From NCBI GenBank assembly GCA_937944385.1, contig CALDYQ010000056.1, forward strand, positions 1 to 50,230: a DNA stretch of 50,230 bases. Reading direction: 5' to 3'. How positions within the stretch are numbered: the stretch's first letter is position 1; the number at the start of each line of letters is the position of its first letter. The notes under the pieces are model-generated. The model was not told where the DNA came from. It searched no databases and was given only the letters and a program-made list of their open reading frames with translations. The position numbers and the translations under genes are program-made. This document shows, one piece after another, positions 1-8,686 of the stretch. Source of the DNA: an uncultured Burkholderiales bacterium (GTDB taxonomy: Bacteria > Pseudomonadota > Gammaproteobacteria > Burkholderiales > Casimicrobiaceae).

Positions 1-821
1 GCCTTCGCGAGCGGCCAGCGGTGCGCGAGGCCGTAGAGCAGCCCTGCACGGAAGGCGTCTCCGCAGCCGGTCGGATCGACGATCCGCTCGGCCGGCACCA
101 CCGGCACTGCCGTCACCTGATCACCCTGGTAGACACGCGAGCCCTGCGCGCCGAGCGTGACGATCACGCCGCGCTTGCCTCGGGCGAGATCCTCGATCGA
201 ACGGCCGGTCTTCTGCGTGAACATCTCGGCCTCGTAATCATTCATCGCGACCCAGTCGGCGAGCCCGGCGAGCTCCCAGAGCTCCTCGCCCGAGAAAGCG
301 GGCATCGCCTGCCCGGGGTCGAACACGAACGGAACGCCCTTGGCGGCAAAGCCGCGTGCATGGCGGAACATGCCTTCCCGCCCGTCGGGCGCGACGATGC
401 CGAGCGCGATGTCCTCGAGCGCGGTCACATCCACGAGCTGCGAGAAAAACATCGCGCCCGGATGGAAGCTCGTGATCTGGTTGTCGTCGAGATCGGTCGT
501 GATGTGGCACTGCGCGGTGTAAGCCTCGGGCACCACGCGCACCCCGTCGAGCGCGACCCCCAATTGCCGGAGCCGGTCGCGGTAGCCCGCGGAATCATTG
601 CCCACGGTCGCACAGACCACCGGTGCGCCACCGATCGCCGCGAGGTTGTAGGCGATGTTGCCCGCGCAGCCGCCGAACTCGCGCCGCAACTGCTCGACGA
701 GAAACGACACGCTGATCTTGTGCGTCGCATGCGGCAAGATGTGCTCACCGAAGCGGCCGGGAAAGACGCAGATGGTGTCGAACGCGATCGAGCCACAGAT
801 CGCGATGCGGGGTTCGGGCAT
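1..821 (-). CDS. PfkB-family carbohydrate/adenosine kinase (3' end outside window)
   Basis: This is a ribokinase-fold kinase expected to move a phosphate from ATP to a sugar or nucleoside in the cytoplasm. Translation from the ATG at 821 begins MPEPRIAICGSIAFDTI, the usual N-terminal Gly-rich strand. It continues through a GGCAGNIAYNLAAIGG segment (PfkB signature 1 region) to a DPTGCGDAF motif (signature 2), whose Asp255 is the expected catalytic base. GCGD in place of the common GAGD is typical of the adenosine-kinase-like branch. 273 codons are visible; family members run about 310 residues, so roughly 35-50 C-terminal residues lie off the left edge. The substrate cannot be fixed from sequence; adenosine or a sugar are both possible. 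It lies 57 bp downstream of the LytTR regulator on the same strand and may be read through from it. Confidence 0.85.
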   Translation of the reverse strand, partial: MPEPRIAICGSIAFDTICVFPGRFGEHILPHATHKISVSFLVEQLRREFGGCAGNIAYNLAAIGGAPVVCATVGNDSAGYRDRLRQLGVALDGVRVVPEAYTAQCHITTDLDDNQITSFHPGAMFFSQLVDVTALEDIALGIVAPDGREGMFRHARGFAAKGVPFVFDPGQAMPAFSGEELWELAGLADWVAMNDYEAEMFTQKTGRSIEDLARGKRGVIVTLGAQGSRVYQGDQVTAVPVVPAERIVDPTGCGDAFRAGLLYGLAHRWPLAK

Positions 822-878
822 GGGGGAAACGGTTTGCGGCAAAACGGGAGATTGTAGGGAGGCTCCGCTGGTGGGCGA

Positions 879-1673
879 CTACCTCTGCGCCCGCTGCGCG
901 AGCCGCCGCACCTCGCCGTGCTGGCGGCGGCTGACCGGCAGGCGAACGTCGAGGCCGCGCAGCGTGACGACCCATCGGGTGTCGTCGATCGGGCTGTCGT
1001 CCTCATCGACCCCGCCCACGCTGCGGATATCGCGCTCAAAGGTTTCGATCGCCTCGGCGAGCACGAGGCAGTTGCGGTGGATGCGCAGGAAGCGGCCGCC
1101 GAATTCCTCCTCGATCTTGGTGAGCGAGTCCTCGATCAGGTATTCGCGCTCGGCGGTAACGAGCGTGATGTATTTCATCTCGGCCCGCAGGTAGAGCACC
1201 TCGGCCGAAGGCACGAGAATGAGCCGTCCGCGCTCGCTCACGCTGAAGTAGCGGCGCGCGCCGGCCGGCAACGCGGCCAGCTTCTCTGGCGGCAAGGGCT
1301 CGACGCGTTCGAGCGCTGCGAGCAGGCGTTCCCGCCGCACGGGCTTCAACAGATAGTCGACGGCCTGCACCTCGAAGGCAGCGAGCGCGTGCTCGTCGTA
1401 GGCAGTGACGAAGATGACCTTGGGCGCGCGCGGCAGCCGAAGCAGATGTCGCGCGGCCTCGAGCCCGCCCATGTCGGGCATGTGGATGTCGAGCAGGACC
1501 ACGTCCACGGGCAGCCGGGCCGCGGTCTCGACGACAGCGCGGCCGCTGTCGCATTCGGCCACGACCCGATTGGGCAGACCGGGGGCGAGTTCCTCGAGCA
1601 GGTCGGTGAGGCGCCGACGGGCAAAGCCTTCGTCGTCGGCGATCAGGATGTTGAGTGGGGCGCGATCGGGCAT
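879..1673 (-). CDS. algR: LytTR-family response regulator, AlgR-like
   Basis: This 264-residue protein is the cytoplasmic DNA-binding output of a two-component system. Residues 1-125 form a receiver domain: acidic pair Asp13/Asp14, phospho-acceptor Asp62 in LLDIHMPDMGG, and Lys110 in DYLLKPVRRE. Residues from about 140 to 250 form a LytTR domain, with the typical KYITLVTAEREYLIEDSL and FLRIHRNCLV segments. The ATG at 1673 lies 15 bp after the stop of the histidine kinase gene, so the two are almost certainly co-transcribed. The same pair lies divergent from argH in Pseudomonas (fimS/algZ-algR), which supports the AlgR-like call. In Pseudomonas AlgR controls alginate and type IV pili; the regulon here is unknown. 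The gene symbol is by family resemblance. Confidence 0.9.
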   Translation of the reverse strand: MPDRAPLNILIADDEGFARRRLTDLLEELAPGLPNRVVAECDSGRAVVETAARLPVDVVLLDIHMPDMGGLEAARHLLRLPRAPKVIFVTAYDEHALAAFEVQAVDYLLKPVRRERLLAALERVEPLPPEKLAALPAGARRYFSVSERGRLILVPSAEVLYLRAEMKYITLVTAEREYLIEDSLTKIEEEFGGRFLRIHRNCLVLAEAIETFERDIRSVGGVDEDDSPIDDTRWVVTLRGLDVRLPVSRRQHGEVRRLAQRAQR

Positions 1674-1688
1674 GGTGGAAGACAGGAT

Positions 1689-2729
1689 TCAAAGCGCGGC
1701 GTGTGTATCGCGACTGCGGCGCAAAGGCAACGAGAGCTGGACGACATAGCGTCCGCTGCGGGGGCCTGAGACGATCTGCGCCTCGGCGTCGAAGTGCAGC
1801 GCAAGCCGCTCGCGGATGTTCTGCATGGCCATCTTGTTGCCGCCATGGTGCGTGCCCGGCCGCTCCACGAAAGGGTTGCGCACGAAGATGTCCACCCGGT
1901 CGCGGCGACCGACGACTTCGATCTCGATCACGCCCGGGTCGGCCGAGGGCTCGATGCCGTGGTAGACCGCGTTCTCGGCGAGGGGCTGGAGCACGAGCGG
2001 CGGAATCAGGGCATCGCGCGGCATGCGCTCCAGCTTCCAGTCGACGGAGAGCCGGGCACCGAGGCGTAGTTTTTCGAGGTCGAGGTACTGCCGGGTAAGC
2101 GTGATCTCGTCGGCGAGCGGCGAGAGTTCACGGTTCTCACGCATGAGCGCGCGGAACAATTCGGCGAGGTCCTCGAGCGCGGCCTCGGCGCGGCGCGGGT
2201 CGGTGCGGATGACGCCGAGCACGCCGTTCAGGGCGTTGAACAGGAAGTGTGGCCGGATGCGCGCCTGCAGCGCCTGGAGCCGCGCCTCGGTGACCGCGGG
2301 CGAGCGCGCCTGCCCAAGCGTGTGGAAGTAGACGAGCAGCGCCGCGAGCGCAATCAGCGTGAGCGGCACCGCGCGCCACGCGGGCGCGAGTTGCAAACGC
2401 GCGAGCACGAGCGCGCCGACCACGGCGACCAACCCGAGCGTGAGCGCCGCCTGCCAGTAGGCGAGACGCCGAAGCCCGGGCGAGGCGGCCAACCACACCA
2501 CGCCCACGGCACTGGCGAGCGGCAGCGACGCACCGATGGCAACGATGATCTCGATGGCGACATCCTCGGGGGTGGCGGCCACCGCAAGCCCATAACCCGC
2601 GCAGAGGGTGAGGTAGAGCACGAGCGACCGCGCGAACACGCCCAGGTTGCGCAGGTCCGGAAAGATCGTCACGCGCGCCGCACTCTCCTTGGCTGCGAGG
2701 CTGGACGGCGGCTTGGCGGTGGACTTCAT
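1689..2729 (-). CDS. algZ: Membrane sensor histidine kinase, AlgZ/FimS-like (LytS type)
   Basis: This 346-residue protein has about four hydrophobic segments (roughly residues 32-52, 60-83, 92-112, 120-138) and no large periplasmic loop. A cytoplasmic His_kinase domain of the LytS/YehU class follows. The H-box RIRPHFLFNALN places the phospho-acceptor at His161. A degenerate ATP-binding region follows, with PLAENAVYHGIEP (N box) and a GGNKMAMQNIRERL segment. The partner is the LytTR regulator 15 bp downstream. The ATG at 2729 is 74 bp from the proposed argH start on the opposite strand, so the two operons share a short control region. The signal sensed is unknown. Confidence 0.9.
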   Translation of the reverse strand: MKSTAKPPSSLAAKESAARVTIFPDLRNLGVFARSLVLYLTLCAGYGLAVAATPEDVAIEIIVAIGASLPLASAVGVVWLAASPGLRRLAYWQAALTLGLVAVVGALVLARLQLAPAWRAVPLTLIALAALLVYFHTLGQARSPAVTEARLQALQARIRPHFLFNALNGVLGVIRTDPRRAEAALEDLAELFRALMRENRELSPLADEITLTRQYLDLEKLRLGARLSVDWKLERMPRDALIPPLVLQPLAENAVYHGIEPSADPGVIEIEVVGRRDRVDIFVRNPFVERPGTHHGGNKMAMQNIRERLALHFDAEAQIVSGPRSGRYVVQLSLPLRRSRDTHAAL

Positions 2730-2803
2730 CGGGCGGATGGCGCGGCTAAACTGCGCAGCTTGGTCATCGCATGCTGACGGGCGTTCCGTCGATTTTCGCC
2801 CCC

Positions 2804-4255
2804 ATGTCCCCCCCTTCGCAAACCTCGCCGCAAACCCCGCCTGAAGCCACCCCTGGCGGCTGGTCCGGCCGCTTCGACGAACCGGTCGCAGAGATCGTCA
2901 AGCGGTTCACCGCCTCCATCCCGTTCGATCACCGTCTCGCGCTGCACGACATCGCGGGCTCACTCGCCCACGCCCGCATGCTCGCCGCCTGCAGCATCAT
3001 CGATGCGCAGGATCTGGCCGACATCGAGCGCGGCATGGCGCAGATCAGGGCCGACATCGAAGCCGGCCGCTTCGCGTGGTCGCTCGATCTCGAAGATGTG
3101 CATTTCAACATCGAGCGGCGGCTGACCGAGCTCGTCGGAGACGCCGGAAAGCGGCTCCACACCGGTCGCTCACGTAACGATCAGGTCGCAACCGACGTGC
3201 GGCTCTACACCCGCGCCGCCTGCGACGAGATCCTTGCCCTGCTCGGTCGACTCGAGCGGGCTCTGCTCGATTTGGCCGAAGCCCACGCCGAGACGATCCT
3301 GCCCGGCTTCACCCATCTTCAGGTGGCCATGCCGGTGACACTCGGGCACCACCTGCTGGCCTATGTCGAGATGTTCGCTCGCGATCACGAGCGCTTCGTC
3401 GATTGCCGGCGGCGCGTGAATCGCTCGCCGCTCGGCGCAGCAGCGCTCGCGGGCACGACCTTCCCGATCGACCGCGAGATGACCGCACACGCACTCGGCT
3501 TCGAGGCGGTGTGCCGCAATTCGCTCGATGCGGTGTCCGATCGCGACTTCGTGATCGAATTTCTGAATGCGGCCACGATCACCATGATGCATCTGTCGCG
3601 TCTGTCGGAGGAACTCATCCTTTGGATGAGTCCGCGCTTCGGTTTCATCGATATCGCCGATCGCTTCTGCACCGGCTCCTCGATCATGCCGCAGAAGAAG
3701 AACCCGGATGTCGCCGAGCTCGTGCGCGGCAAGATCGCGCGCGTTCAGGGGCATTGGGTCGCGCTCGTCACGCTCATGAAGGGGCAGCCGCTCACCTACA
3801 ACAAGGACAACCAGGAAGACAAGGAGCCGCTCTTCGACGCGGTGGACACGCTCGTGCAGACGCTCATCATCTATGCCGACATGGTGGGCGGCATCCGCGT
3901 GAAGGCCGATCGGATGCGCGAGGCCGCGCGCGAAGGCTTCGCCACCGCCACCGATCTGGCCGATTACCTCGTCCGCAAGGGGGTGCCGTTCCGCGATGCA
4001 CACGAAGCCGTGGCCCGCGCGGTGAAGGCGGCCGAGTCCGCCGGTGTCGATCTTGCCGATCTCACACTCGAACAGCTTCGTGCGTTCTCTCCGCTCATCG
4101 AAGCGGATGTCTTCGCCTGCCTCACGCTCGAGGGTTCGGTCGCCGCGCGCAATCACCTGGGTGGGACCGCACCGGAGCGCGTGCGCGCCGAGATCGCGCT
4201 CGCCCGCGAGCGCCTGAGCCGAGGGGCGGCGGACACGACGAGCCGGGGCGCATGA
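2804..4255 (+). CDS. argH: Argininosuccinate lyase
   Basis: ArgH catalyses the last step of arginine synthesis, splitting argininosuccinate into arginine and fumarate in the cytosol. The fumarase/aspartase signature [12 protein letters not shown] is present, as are [16 protein letters not shown] and the [14 protein letters not shown] substrate-binding segment. From the ATG at 2804 the protein has 483 residues, close to family size plus a short Pro/Ser-rich leader. A longer start at 2771 would add 11 residues. Neither start has a clear ribosome-binding site. The gene is divergent from algZ, a linkage also known in Pseudomonas. Its stop overlaps the start of the SemiSWEET-like gene (ATGA), so the two are probably translationally coupled. 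Confidence 0.95.
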   Translation: MSPPSQTSPQTPPEATPGGWSGRFDEPVAEIVKRFTASIPFDHRLALHDIAGSLAHARMLAACSIIDAQDLADIERGMAQIRADIEAGRFAWSLDLEDVHFNIERRLTELVGDAGKRLHTGRSRNDQVATDVRLYTRAACDEILALLGRLERALLDLAEAHAETILPGFTHLQVAMPVTLGHHLLAYVEMFARDHERFVDCRRRVNRSPLGAAALAGTTFPIDREMTAHALGFEAVCRNSLDAVSDRDFVIEFLNAATITMMHLSRLSEELILWMSPRFGFIDIADRFCTGSSIMPQKKNPDVAELVRGKIARVQGHWVALVTLMKGQPLTYNKDNQEDKEPLFDAVDTLVQTLIIYADMVGGIRVKADRMREAAREGFATATDLADYLVRKGVPFRDAHEAVARAVKAAESAGVDLADLTLEQLRAFSPLIEADVFACLTLEGSVAARNHLGGTAPERVRAEIALARERLSRGAADTTSRGA

Positions 4256-4566
4256 TGGCGGCTGCCGAGGCGCTGGGCATGGTGGCCGGCACGCTGACCA
4301 CCGTGGCCTTTCTGCCGCAGGTTGCGAAGATCTGGCGCACCCGCTCGGCGCGGGATCTCTCGTGGGGCATGGCGCTCGTGTTCACGGCGGGTGTCGGGCT
4401 CTGGCTCGTCTACGGGCTGCTGATCGGCGCGCCGGCCATCATCGCAGCCAATGCGGTGACCTTTGCCCTCACGCTTTGCATCTGCATCATGAAATGGCGC
4501 TTCGATCGTGTGCCGGCGCCATCGGAAACGGATCGATCGCTGCGAAACGAGGACCTCGAACGATGA
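4252..4566 (+). CDS. SemiSWEET-like PQ-loop membrane protein
   Basis: This small protein of 104 residues has three predicted transmembrane helices. The first carries the PQ-loop motif [12 protein letters not shown] (Pro22-Gln23), followed by SARDLSWGM, as in bacterial SemiSWEET half-transporters. Those proteins dimerise and carry sugars across the inner membrane by facilitated diffusion. Further conserved features are WLVYG in the second helix and an Asn in the third (AANAVT). The start overlaps the argH stop as ATGATGG, so initiation may be at 4252 or 4255. The stop overlaps the start of the next gene (ATGA). The substrate is unknown, and the link with arginine synthesis is positional only. 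Confidence 0.85.
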   Translation: MMAAAEALGMVAGTLTTVAFLPQVAKIWRTRSARDLSWGMALVFTAGVGLWLVYGLLIGAPAIIAANAVTFALTLCICIMKWRFDRVPAPSETDRSLRNEDLER

Positions 4567-5423
4567 AACTGGCCTTTCTCGGTCTCGGTGTCATGGGCTT
4601 CCCCATGGCAGGTCATCTACGACGCAGCGGGCACGCGGTGACCGTCTACAACCGCTCGCCCGAGAAGGCGGAGCGCTGGGTCACCACCTACGGCGGCGCG
4701 CGCGCCGCAACGCCGCGCGAGGCGGCCGAAGGTGCAGAGGTCGTGCTCATGTGCGTGGGCAACGACGACGATGTGCGCTCGGTGGTCTACGGCGAGCACG
4801 GCGCGCTCGCTGCGATGGGGCAAGGAAGCATCCTCGTCGATCACACGACGGCTTCGGCGCAGCTCGCGCGCGAGCTCGCCGCGGCCTGCGCGAAGGTCGG
4901 CGTCGGTTTCGTCGATGCGCCGGTCTCCGGCGGTCAGGCCGGCGCCGAAAATGGCAAGCTTGGCATCATGTGCGGCGGCAGCGAGCCGGATTTCGCTGCG
5001 GTCGAGCCGGTGCTCGCAACCTATGCCAAGGCCTGCGTGCTCATGGGCCCGAGCGGCTCGGGCCAGCTGACGAAGATGGTCAACCAGATCGCGATCGCCG
5101 GACTGCTCCAAGGACTCGCCGAAGCCATCGCCTTTGCTCAGAAGGCCGGCCTCGACATCGAGCGCGTGCTCTCCGTCATCAGTAAAGGTGCGGCGCAGAG
5201 CTGGCAGATGGAGAACCGCGGACTCACCATGGCCGAGCGGCGCTTCGACTTCGGCTTCGCGGTCGACTGGATGCGCAAGGACCTCGCCATCTGCCTCGCC
5301 GAAGCGCGCGCCAACGGGTCGCAACTGCCGGTGACTGCACTCGTCGACCAGTTCTACGCCACCATCCAAGCCGCCGGTGGCGGGCGGCTGGATACCTCGA
5401 GCCTCATCACACGGCTGGACTGA
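4563..5423 (+). CDS. NAD(P)-dependent beta-hydroxyacid dehydrogenase (3-hydroxyisobutyrate dehydrogenase/tartronate semialdehyde reductase family)
   Basis: This 286-residue cytosolic oxidoreductase begins with the Rossmann motif FLGLGVMGFPMAGHL (GxGxxG). It carries the family substrate-binding segment DAPVSGGQAGAENGKL and the catalytic lysine Lys171 in GQLTKMVNQI. The C-terminal half is the all-helical dimerisation domain. Family members oxidise 3-hydroxyisobutyrate or reduce tartronate or succinate semialdehyde, and the exact substrate cannot be read from sequence. The ATG at 4563 overlaps the upstream stop by four bases, making argH, the SemiSWEET-like gene and this gene a coupled run. The longer in-frame extension upstream lies inside the preceding genes and is not needed. 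Confidence 0.9.
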   Translation: MKLAFLGLGVMGFPMAGHLRRSGHAVTVYNRSPEKAERWVTTYGGARAATPREAAEGAEVVLMCVGNDDDVRSVVYGEHGALAAMGQGSILVDHTTASAQLARELAAACAKVGVGFVDAPVSGGQAGAENGKLGIMCGGSEPDFAAVEPVLATYAKACVLMGPSGSGQLTKMVNQIAIAGLLQGLAEAIAFAQKAGLDIERVLSVISKGAAQSWQMENRGLTMAERRFDFGFAVDWMRKDLAICLAEARANGSQLPVTALVDQFYATIQAAGGGRLDTSSLITRLD

Positions 5424-5447
5424 TCTGCACTCGCCGCCAAGCCCAGC

Positions 5448-6125
5448 TCACGGCGACGGCGGCCGCTTGCGCAGATACCGCGCATCATCAAAGGTCGCCA
5501 CCCAGTGCGGCTTGTAGACCACGAAGATCGTGAGCAGCATGCCGGTGAGGAGGGCTTCGCCAAAGCCCATCTGGATCACGATCGGCAGATAGACCGCGGC
5601 GAGTTCGCCCAAGTCTCGCTCACCGACGACCGACCACGCAGCAAGCGAGGCGAGCGTGGCGGCGAGCACCGAGACCGCCGTGCACGCAAAGGCGATGACA
5701 AAGGTGTAGATGAAGAAATTGGGTGGCAGATATCGCTCCACCGTGCGTCGCAGCGTGTCCAGCGTGACGATGGGTACGAAGCCCAGTGTGAGCCAGGCAA
5801 TGGCGAGCTGTGAAACCGGGGCCTGCTGCATGACGGCGACCACGAAGATCGCGAGCGCGGCACTGATGAGCGCGAGCGGCAGGCCCAGCACGAGCGCGAT
5901 GCCGGCCATGCCTAGCAGGTGGAAGGTGAAGCCATCGTTGAGCCGGGCCTTCAGACTCCAAAGCAGGATGACGGCGACGATCGCCCCATGCCAGACACGG
6001 GTCAGGTTGCAGGCGGCCAGGTGCTCCCAGCGCGCACGGCGCGCCGCCCAGGCGAGGATGATCCCGAGCGCCAGCCACGTCCAGGCGGCCAGTGCAGCAG
6101 GCACGTCCACGTAGAGCAGATTCAT
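5448..6125 (-). CDS. CbiM-like energy-coupling factor permease (membrane protein)
   Basis: This 225-residue, very hydrophobic protein has about six or seven membrane segments. A conserved C-terminal block, QMGFGEALLTGMLLTIF then YKPHWVATFDD, and an internal GFTFHLLGMAG stretch match the CbiM/energy-coupling factor permease family. Family members take part in cobalt or nickel uptake. No ATPase (CbiO) or CbiQ partner lies nearby, so metal transport is an inference from the family. Only 61 bp separate it from the DUF1841 gene on the same strand, and it may be the last gene of the rnfB-nth operon. A short inverted repeat (GGGCG/CGCCC, about 6126-6143) lies directly against its start codon, and no clear Shine-Dalgarno sequence is visible. 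Confidence 0.75.
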   Translation of the reverse strand: MNLLYVDVPAALAAWTWLALGIILAWAARRARWEHLAACNLTRVWHGAIVAVILLWSLKARLNDGFTFHLLGMAGIALVLGLPLALISAALAIFVVAVMQQAPVSQLAIAWLTLGFVPIVTLDTLRRTVERYLPPNFFIYTFVIAFACTAVSVLAATLASLAAWSVVGERDLGELAAVYLPIVIQMGFGEALLTGMLLTIFVVYKPHWVATFDDARYLRKRPPSP

Positions 6126-6186
6126 GGGCGTGTTTTAGCGCCCTTGGTCCGGTTACGTTTTGACGGCAAACAGGATCAGGCGACGT

Positions 6187-6630
6187 TCAGACAGGCGAAA
6201 CCGTCAGTCGCGCCCGCGCAAGCCGCAGATAGAGTGCGCCGTCGGGTCCGGTGCCTGCGCGCTGCGCCTGCCAGAGCGTCTCGCCGAGCGCTTCGAGCAG
6301 ATCATGCCTGGCGCGGTGGGTGTCGCCCTCGTATTGCGCGGCGAGCGCATCATGCAGTGCGCGAATACCCGGTGGCTGGTCGATGGCCAGCTGCTCGGCG
6401 ATCGCCAGATGCAGGCTCACGTGCAGGAATGGATTGGTCTCGCCCCCCTCGGGCCGCCAGTCCTGATCGACGAAACGCTCGGGCTCCGCGAAGTAGCGGT
6501 GATATTCCGGATGCGCTGCGATCACTTCCACCGCCATCTGCTCGAGCGGCGAGAGCGGCTCGCTACGCCCGTACTTCGCCCAGGCCGCGATGAGGAAGCG
6601 ACGTGCCTGGTCGCGGGACGGATTGAACAT
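6187..6630 (-). CDS. DUF1841 family protein
   Basis: This small soluble protein of 147 residues has no signal peptide. The opening MFNPSRDQARRFLIAAW, the central HPEYHRYF and the stretch GGETNPFLHVSLHLAIAEQL are characteristic of DUF1841, a family of unknown function common in betaproteobacteria. Its ATG at 6630 follows directly on the nth stop (TGAATG). Translational coupling to endonuclease III is therefore likely and hints at a shared expression need. I see no catalytic motif. Confidence 0.85.
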   Translation of the reverse strand: MFNPSRDQARRFLIAAWAKYGRSEPLSPLEQMAVEVIAAHPEYHRYFAEPERFVDQDWRPEGGETNPFLHVSLHLAIAEQLAIDQPPGIRALHDALAAQYEGDTHRARHDLLEALGETLWQAQRAGTGPDGALYLRLARARLTVSPV

Positions 6631-7293
6631 TCAGTCCTCCGCGCCGAGGGCGGCCTGACGCCGCTTGATCCGCCCGCGATCCTCGCACTCGTCGAAGACC
6701 AGGCACGCGTCGCAGCGCGGCGCGCGCGCGGTGCAGGTATAGCGGCCATGCAGGATCAGCCAGTGATGCGCGTCCTTCAGGAATTCGGGCGGGGTGAACT
6801 TCATGAGCTTGTGCTCGACCTCGAGCGGCGTCTTGCCGGGGGCGAGGCGCATCCGGTTTGCCACCCGAAAGACATGGGTGTCCACGGCAAACGTGGGCTC
6901 GCCAAAAGCACAGTTCAAGACGACGTTGGCAGTTTTCCGGCCCACACCGGGCAAGGCTTCGAGCGCGGCCCGGTCGCGCGGCACCTCGCCGCCGTGGCGT
7001 TCGATCAGAAGCTGCGCGGTCGCCACTGCGTTCTTCGCCTTGTTGCGATAGAGACCGATCGTCTTGATGTGTTCGGCGAGCTTTTCCTCGCCGAGGGCCA
7101 CGAGATCGGCTGGCGTGGTGACGAACGGGAAAAAGCGTCGCGTGGCGGCGTTGACTGCGCGATCGGTCGTCTGTGCCGACAGGAGCACGGCGATCAGGAG
7201 TTGGAAGGCGTTGCCGAACTCGAGCTCGGTCTGGGGCGCGGGGTTGGCCGCGGCGAGCTTCTCGAAGATGCGGCGGCGTTTCTGGGCATTCAT
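6631..7293 (-). CDS. nth: Endonuclease III (DNA glycosylase/AP lyase)
   Basis: Nth removes oxidised pyrimidines from DNA and cuts the resulting abasic site, starting base excision repair. All hallmarks are present at the same residue numbers as the E. coli enzyme: the helix-hairpin-helix LPGVGRKTANVVLN with catalytic Lys120, Asp138 in VDTHVFRV, and the [4Fe-4S] cysteines 187, 194, 197 and 203 (C-x6-C-x2-C-x5-C). The length of 220 residues is standard. The start overlaps the rnfB stop by four bases and the stop abuts the DUF1841 start, so this is a tight operon. Confidence 0.97.
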   Translation of the reverse strand: MNAQKRRRIFEKLAAANPAPQTELEFGNAFQLLIAVLLSAQTTDRAVNAATRRFFPFVTTPADLVALGEEKLAEHIKTIGLYRNKAKNAVATAQLLIERHGGEVPRDRAALEALPGVGRKTANVVLNCAFGEPTFAVDTHVFRVANRMRLAPGKTPLEVEHKLMKFTPPEFLKDAHHWLILHGRYTCTARAPRCDACLVFDECEDRGRIKRRQAALGAED

Positions 7294-7964
7294 TCACGCG
7301 CCTCCCCCTGCCGCACAGGCTCGGCACGGGCTCGCGCGCGCGCAAGCGCTCGAGCGATGACGGCACGTTTGAGCGCTGGATCATCGGCATCGGCCTCGGC
7401 AGGCGCGAGCGCATCTGCCGCACCGGCCTCGGCCCGCACCCCCCAGCGCGCCTGGTGGGCCGCGTAGCGGTGCCTGAGCCACGTGGTCTGCGCCGCGCGC
7501 GCCTCGAGCGACGGGTGTGCCCGATTGGCGAATGTGGTGCGCGGCACGAGTCGGATGCAGTCCACGACCGGACAGGCGATCAGGCACAGCTCACAGCCAG
7601 TGCACGCCTCGGCGACCACCGTGTGCATGCGTTTGGCGGCGCCCACGATCGCATCGGTCGGGCACTCCGGCAGGCATTGGGTACAGCCGATGCAACGCGC
7701 CTCGTCGATCGTGGCCACGCGTTGCGGCGCATAGCCGTCGACATCAGAGGCGAGCGGCGGCAGCGGGCCTGCGGTCCCGAGCGCATGGTGTAGCGCCCGC
7801 CGCGTCGCCTCCCCACCAGGTGGGCAGCGGTCGATGGCGGCCCCGCCGGCGGCCATGGCCTCGGCGTAGGCGCGGCAGTCCGCATAGCCACAGCGGCGGC
7901 ACTGCGTCTGGGGCAGACAGGCGTCGAGTCGATCGACGAGCGGCTGTGTTGCGTCAAGATGCAT
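7290..7964 (-). CDS. rnfB: RnfB/RsxB-like iron-sulfur electron transfer protein
   Basis: The protein carries an N-terminal Fe-S motif, LPQTQCRRCGYADCRAYAEAM, then CPPGG (the RnfB 4Fe-4S domain). Two classical ferredoxin motifs follow: CIGCTQCLPECPTDAI and CTGCELCLIACPVVDCI. A Lys/Arg/Ala-rich tail completes it. In complete Rnf/Rsx complexes RnfB passes electrons between RnfC and the membrane subunits. No rnfA, C, D, G or E is present here, so it probably serves as a stand-alone ferredoxin-like carrier. I chose the ATG at 7964 (224 residues) because the family motif starts soon after it; a GTG at 7991 would add nine residues. The stop overlaps the nth start. Enteric rnf operons also end in nth, so the pairing looks like a remnant of that arrangement. 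Confidence 0.88.
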   Translation of the reverse strand: MHLDATQPLVDRLDACLPQTQCRRCGYADCRAYAEAMAAGGAAIDRCPPGGEATRRALHHALGTAGPLPPLASDVDGYAPQRVATIDEARCIGCTQCLPECPTDAIVGAAKRMHTVVAEACTGCELCLIACPVVDCIRLVPRTTFANRAHPSLEARAAQTTWLRHRYAAHQARWGVRAEAGAADALAPAEADADDPALKRAVIARALARARARAEPVRQGEARE

Positions 7965-8035
7965 ACCCAGCGTATTGTCTCTTGAAGACACGCCGCTCAG
8001 GCCGGCGGTGAGGCCTTGCCTTACGCTTCGTGCAC

Positions 8036-8686
8036 ATGACCCGCACCCTGCGCGTACTGGGCACCAGCGGCCTGCTCTCCCGCCTGGCGTGGGCAGGCCT
8101 GCGCGCGCGTGGGTGGTCGGTCGAAATCGTGGATCCGCTGCCCGCGAAATGCGTGGTGATCATGTATCCACACACGAGCAACTGGGACTTCGTGGTCGGG
8201 CTCGCCGCCAAGTGGGCGGCCGGGCTCGACGCTCGCCGTGATGCGCTCTGCTTCGCCGGCAAGGAGAGTCTGTTTCGCTGGCCGTGGGGCGCATTCTTTC
8301 GCGCGATCGGCGGCTTTCCGGTGGATCGGGGCGGTGGCCGCGGCTTCGTCACTGCGATGGCGGGGCGTTTCGCCTCGGCCGAGACGCTGCGCTTCGTACT
8401 CTCACCGGAGGGCACGCGCAGCGCGCGCGACCACGTGCGATCGAGCTTCTACTACGTGGCGCTGGCGGCGCAGGTGCCGATCCTGCTCGGGGTGTTCGAT
8501 TTCGCGCGGCGGCGCATCGTCGTGAACGAGGCTTTCCGGCCCACCGGAGAGGTCGCGGCGGATCTCGCCGCGATCGATGCCTACTATCGGCGCGCCGGGG
8601 CGAGCGGCGAGAAGCCGGGGCGTGCGAACCCGTGGCGATTCAGGACAGCCGAGGATCAGACCTCGTCGTCGAGCCCGTATTCGTGA
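8036..8686 (+). CDS. 1-acyl-sn-glycerol-3-phosphate acyltransferase-like protein (PlsC family)
   Basis: This is a 216-residue lysophospholipid acyltransferase-type enzyme. The catalytic HX4D motif is at His46-Asp51 (HTSNWD). Block II GGFPVDRG is at 92-99 and the PEGTRS substrate-binding block at 124-129. These motifs mark enzymes that transfer an acyl chain to a glycerophosphate-like acceptor at the inner membrane. The divergence from standard PlsC leaves the acceptor open. The ATG at 8036 is preferred to a GTG six bases upstream. The gene is divergent from rnfB and its 3' end overlaps the 3' end of ntrC by 31 bp, so the two transcripts converge. Confidence 0.85.
   Translation: MTRTLRVLGTSGLLSRLAWAGLRARGWSVEIVDPLPAKCVVIMYPHTSNWDFVVGLAAKWAAGLDARRDALCFAGKESLFRWPWGAFFRAIGGFPVDRGGGRGFVTAMAGRFASAETLRFVLSPEGTRSARDHVRSSFYYVALAAQVPILLGVFDFARRRIVVNEAFRPTGEVAADLAAIDAYYRRAGASGEKPGRANPWRFRTAEDQTSSSSPYS

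Noticed and set aside
6126-6186. Cobalamin riboswitch before the CbiM-like gene
   Set aside because: The gap is only 61 bp and shows no B12-box; known cobalamin riboswitches are about 200 bases.
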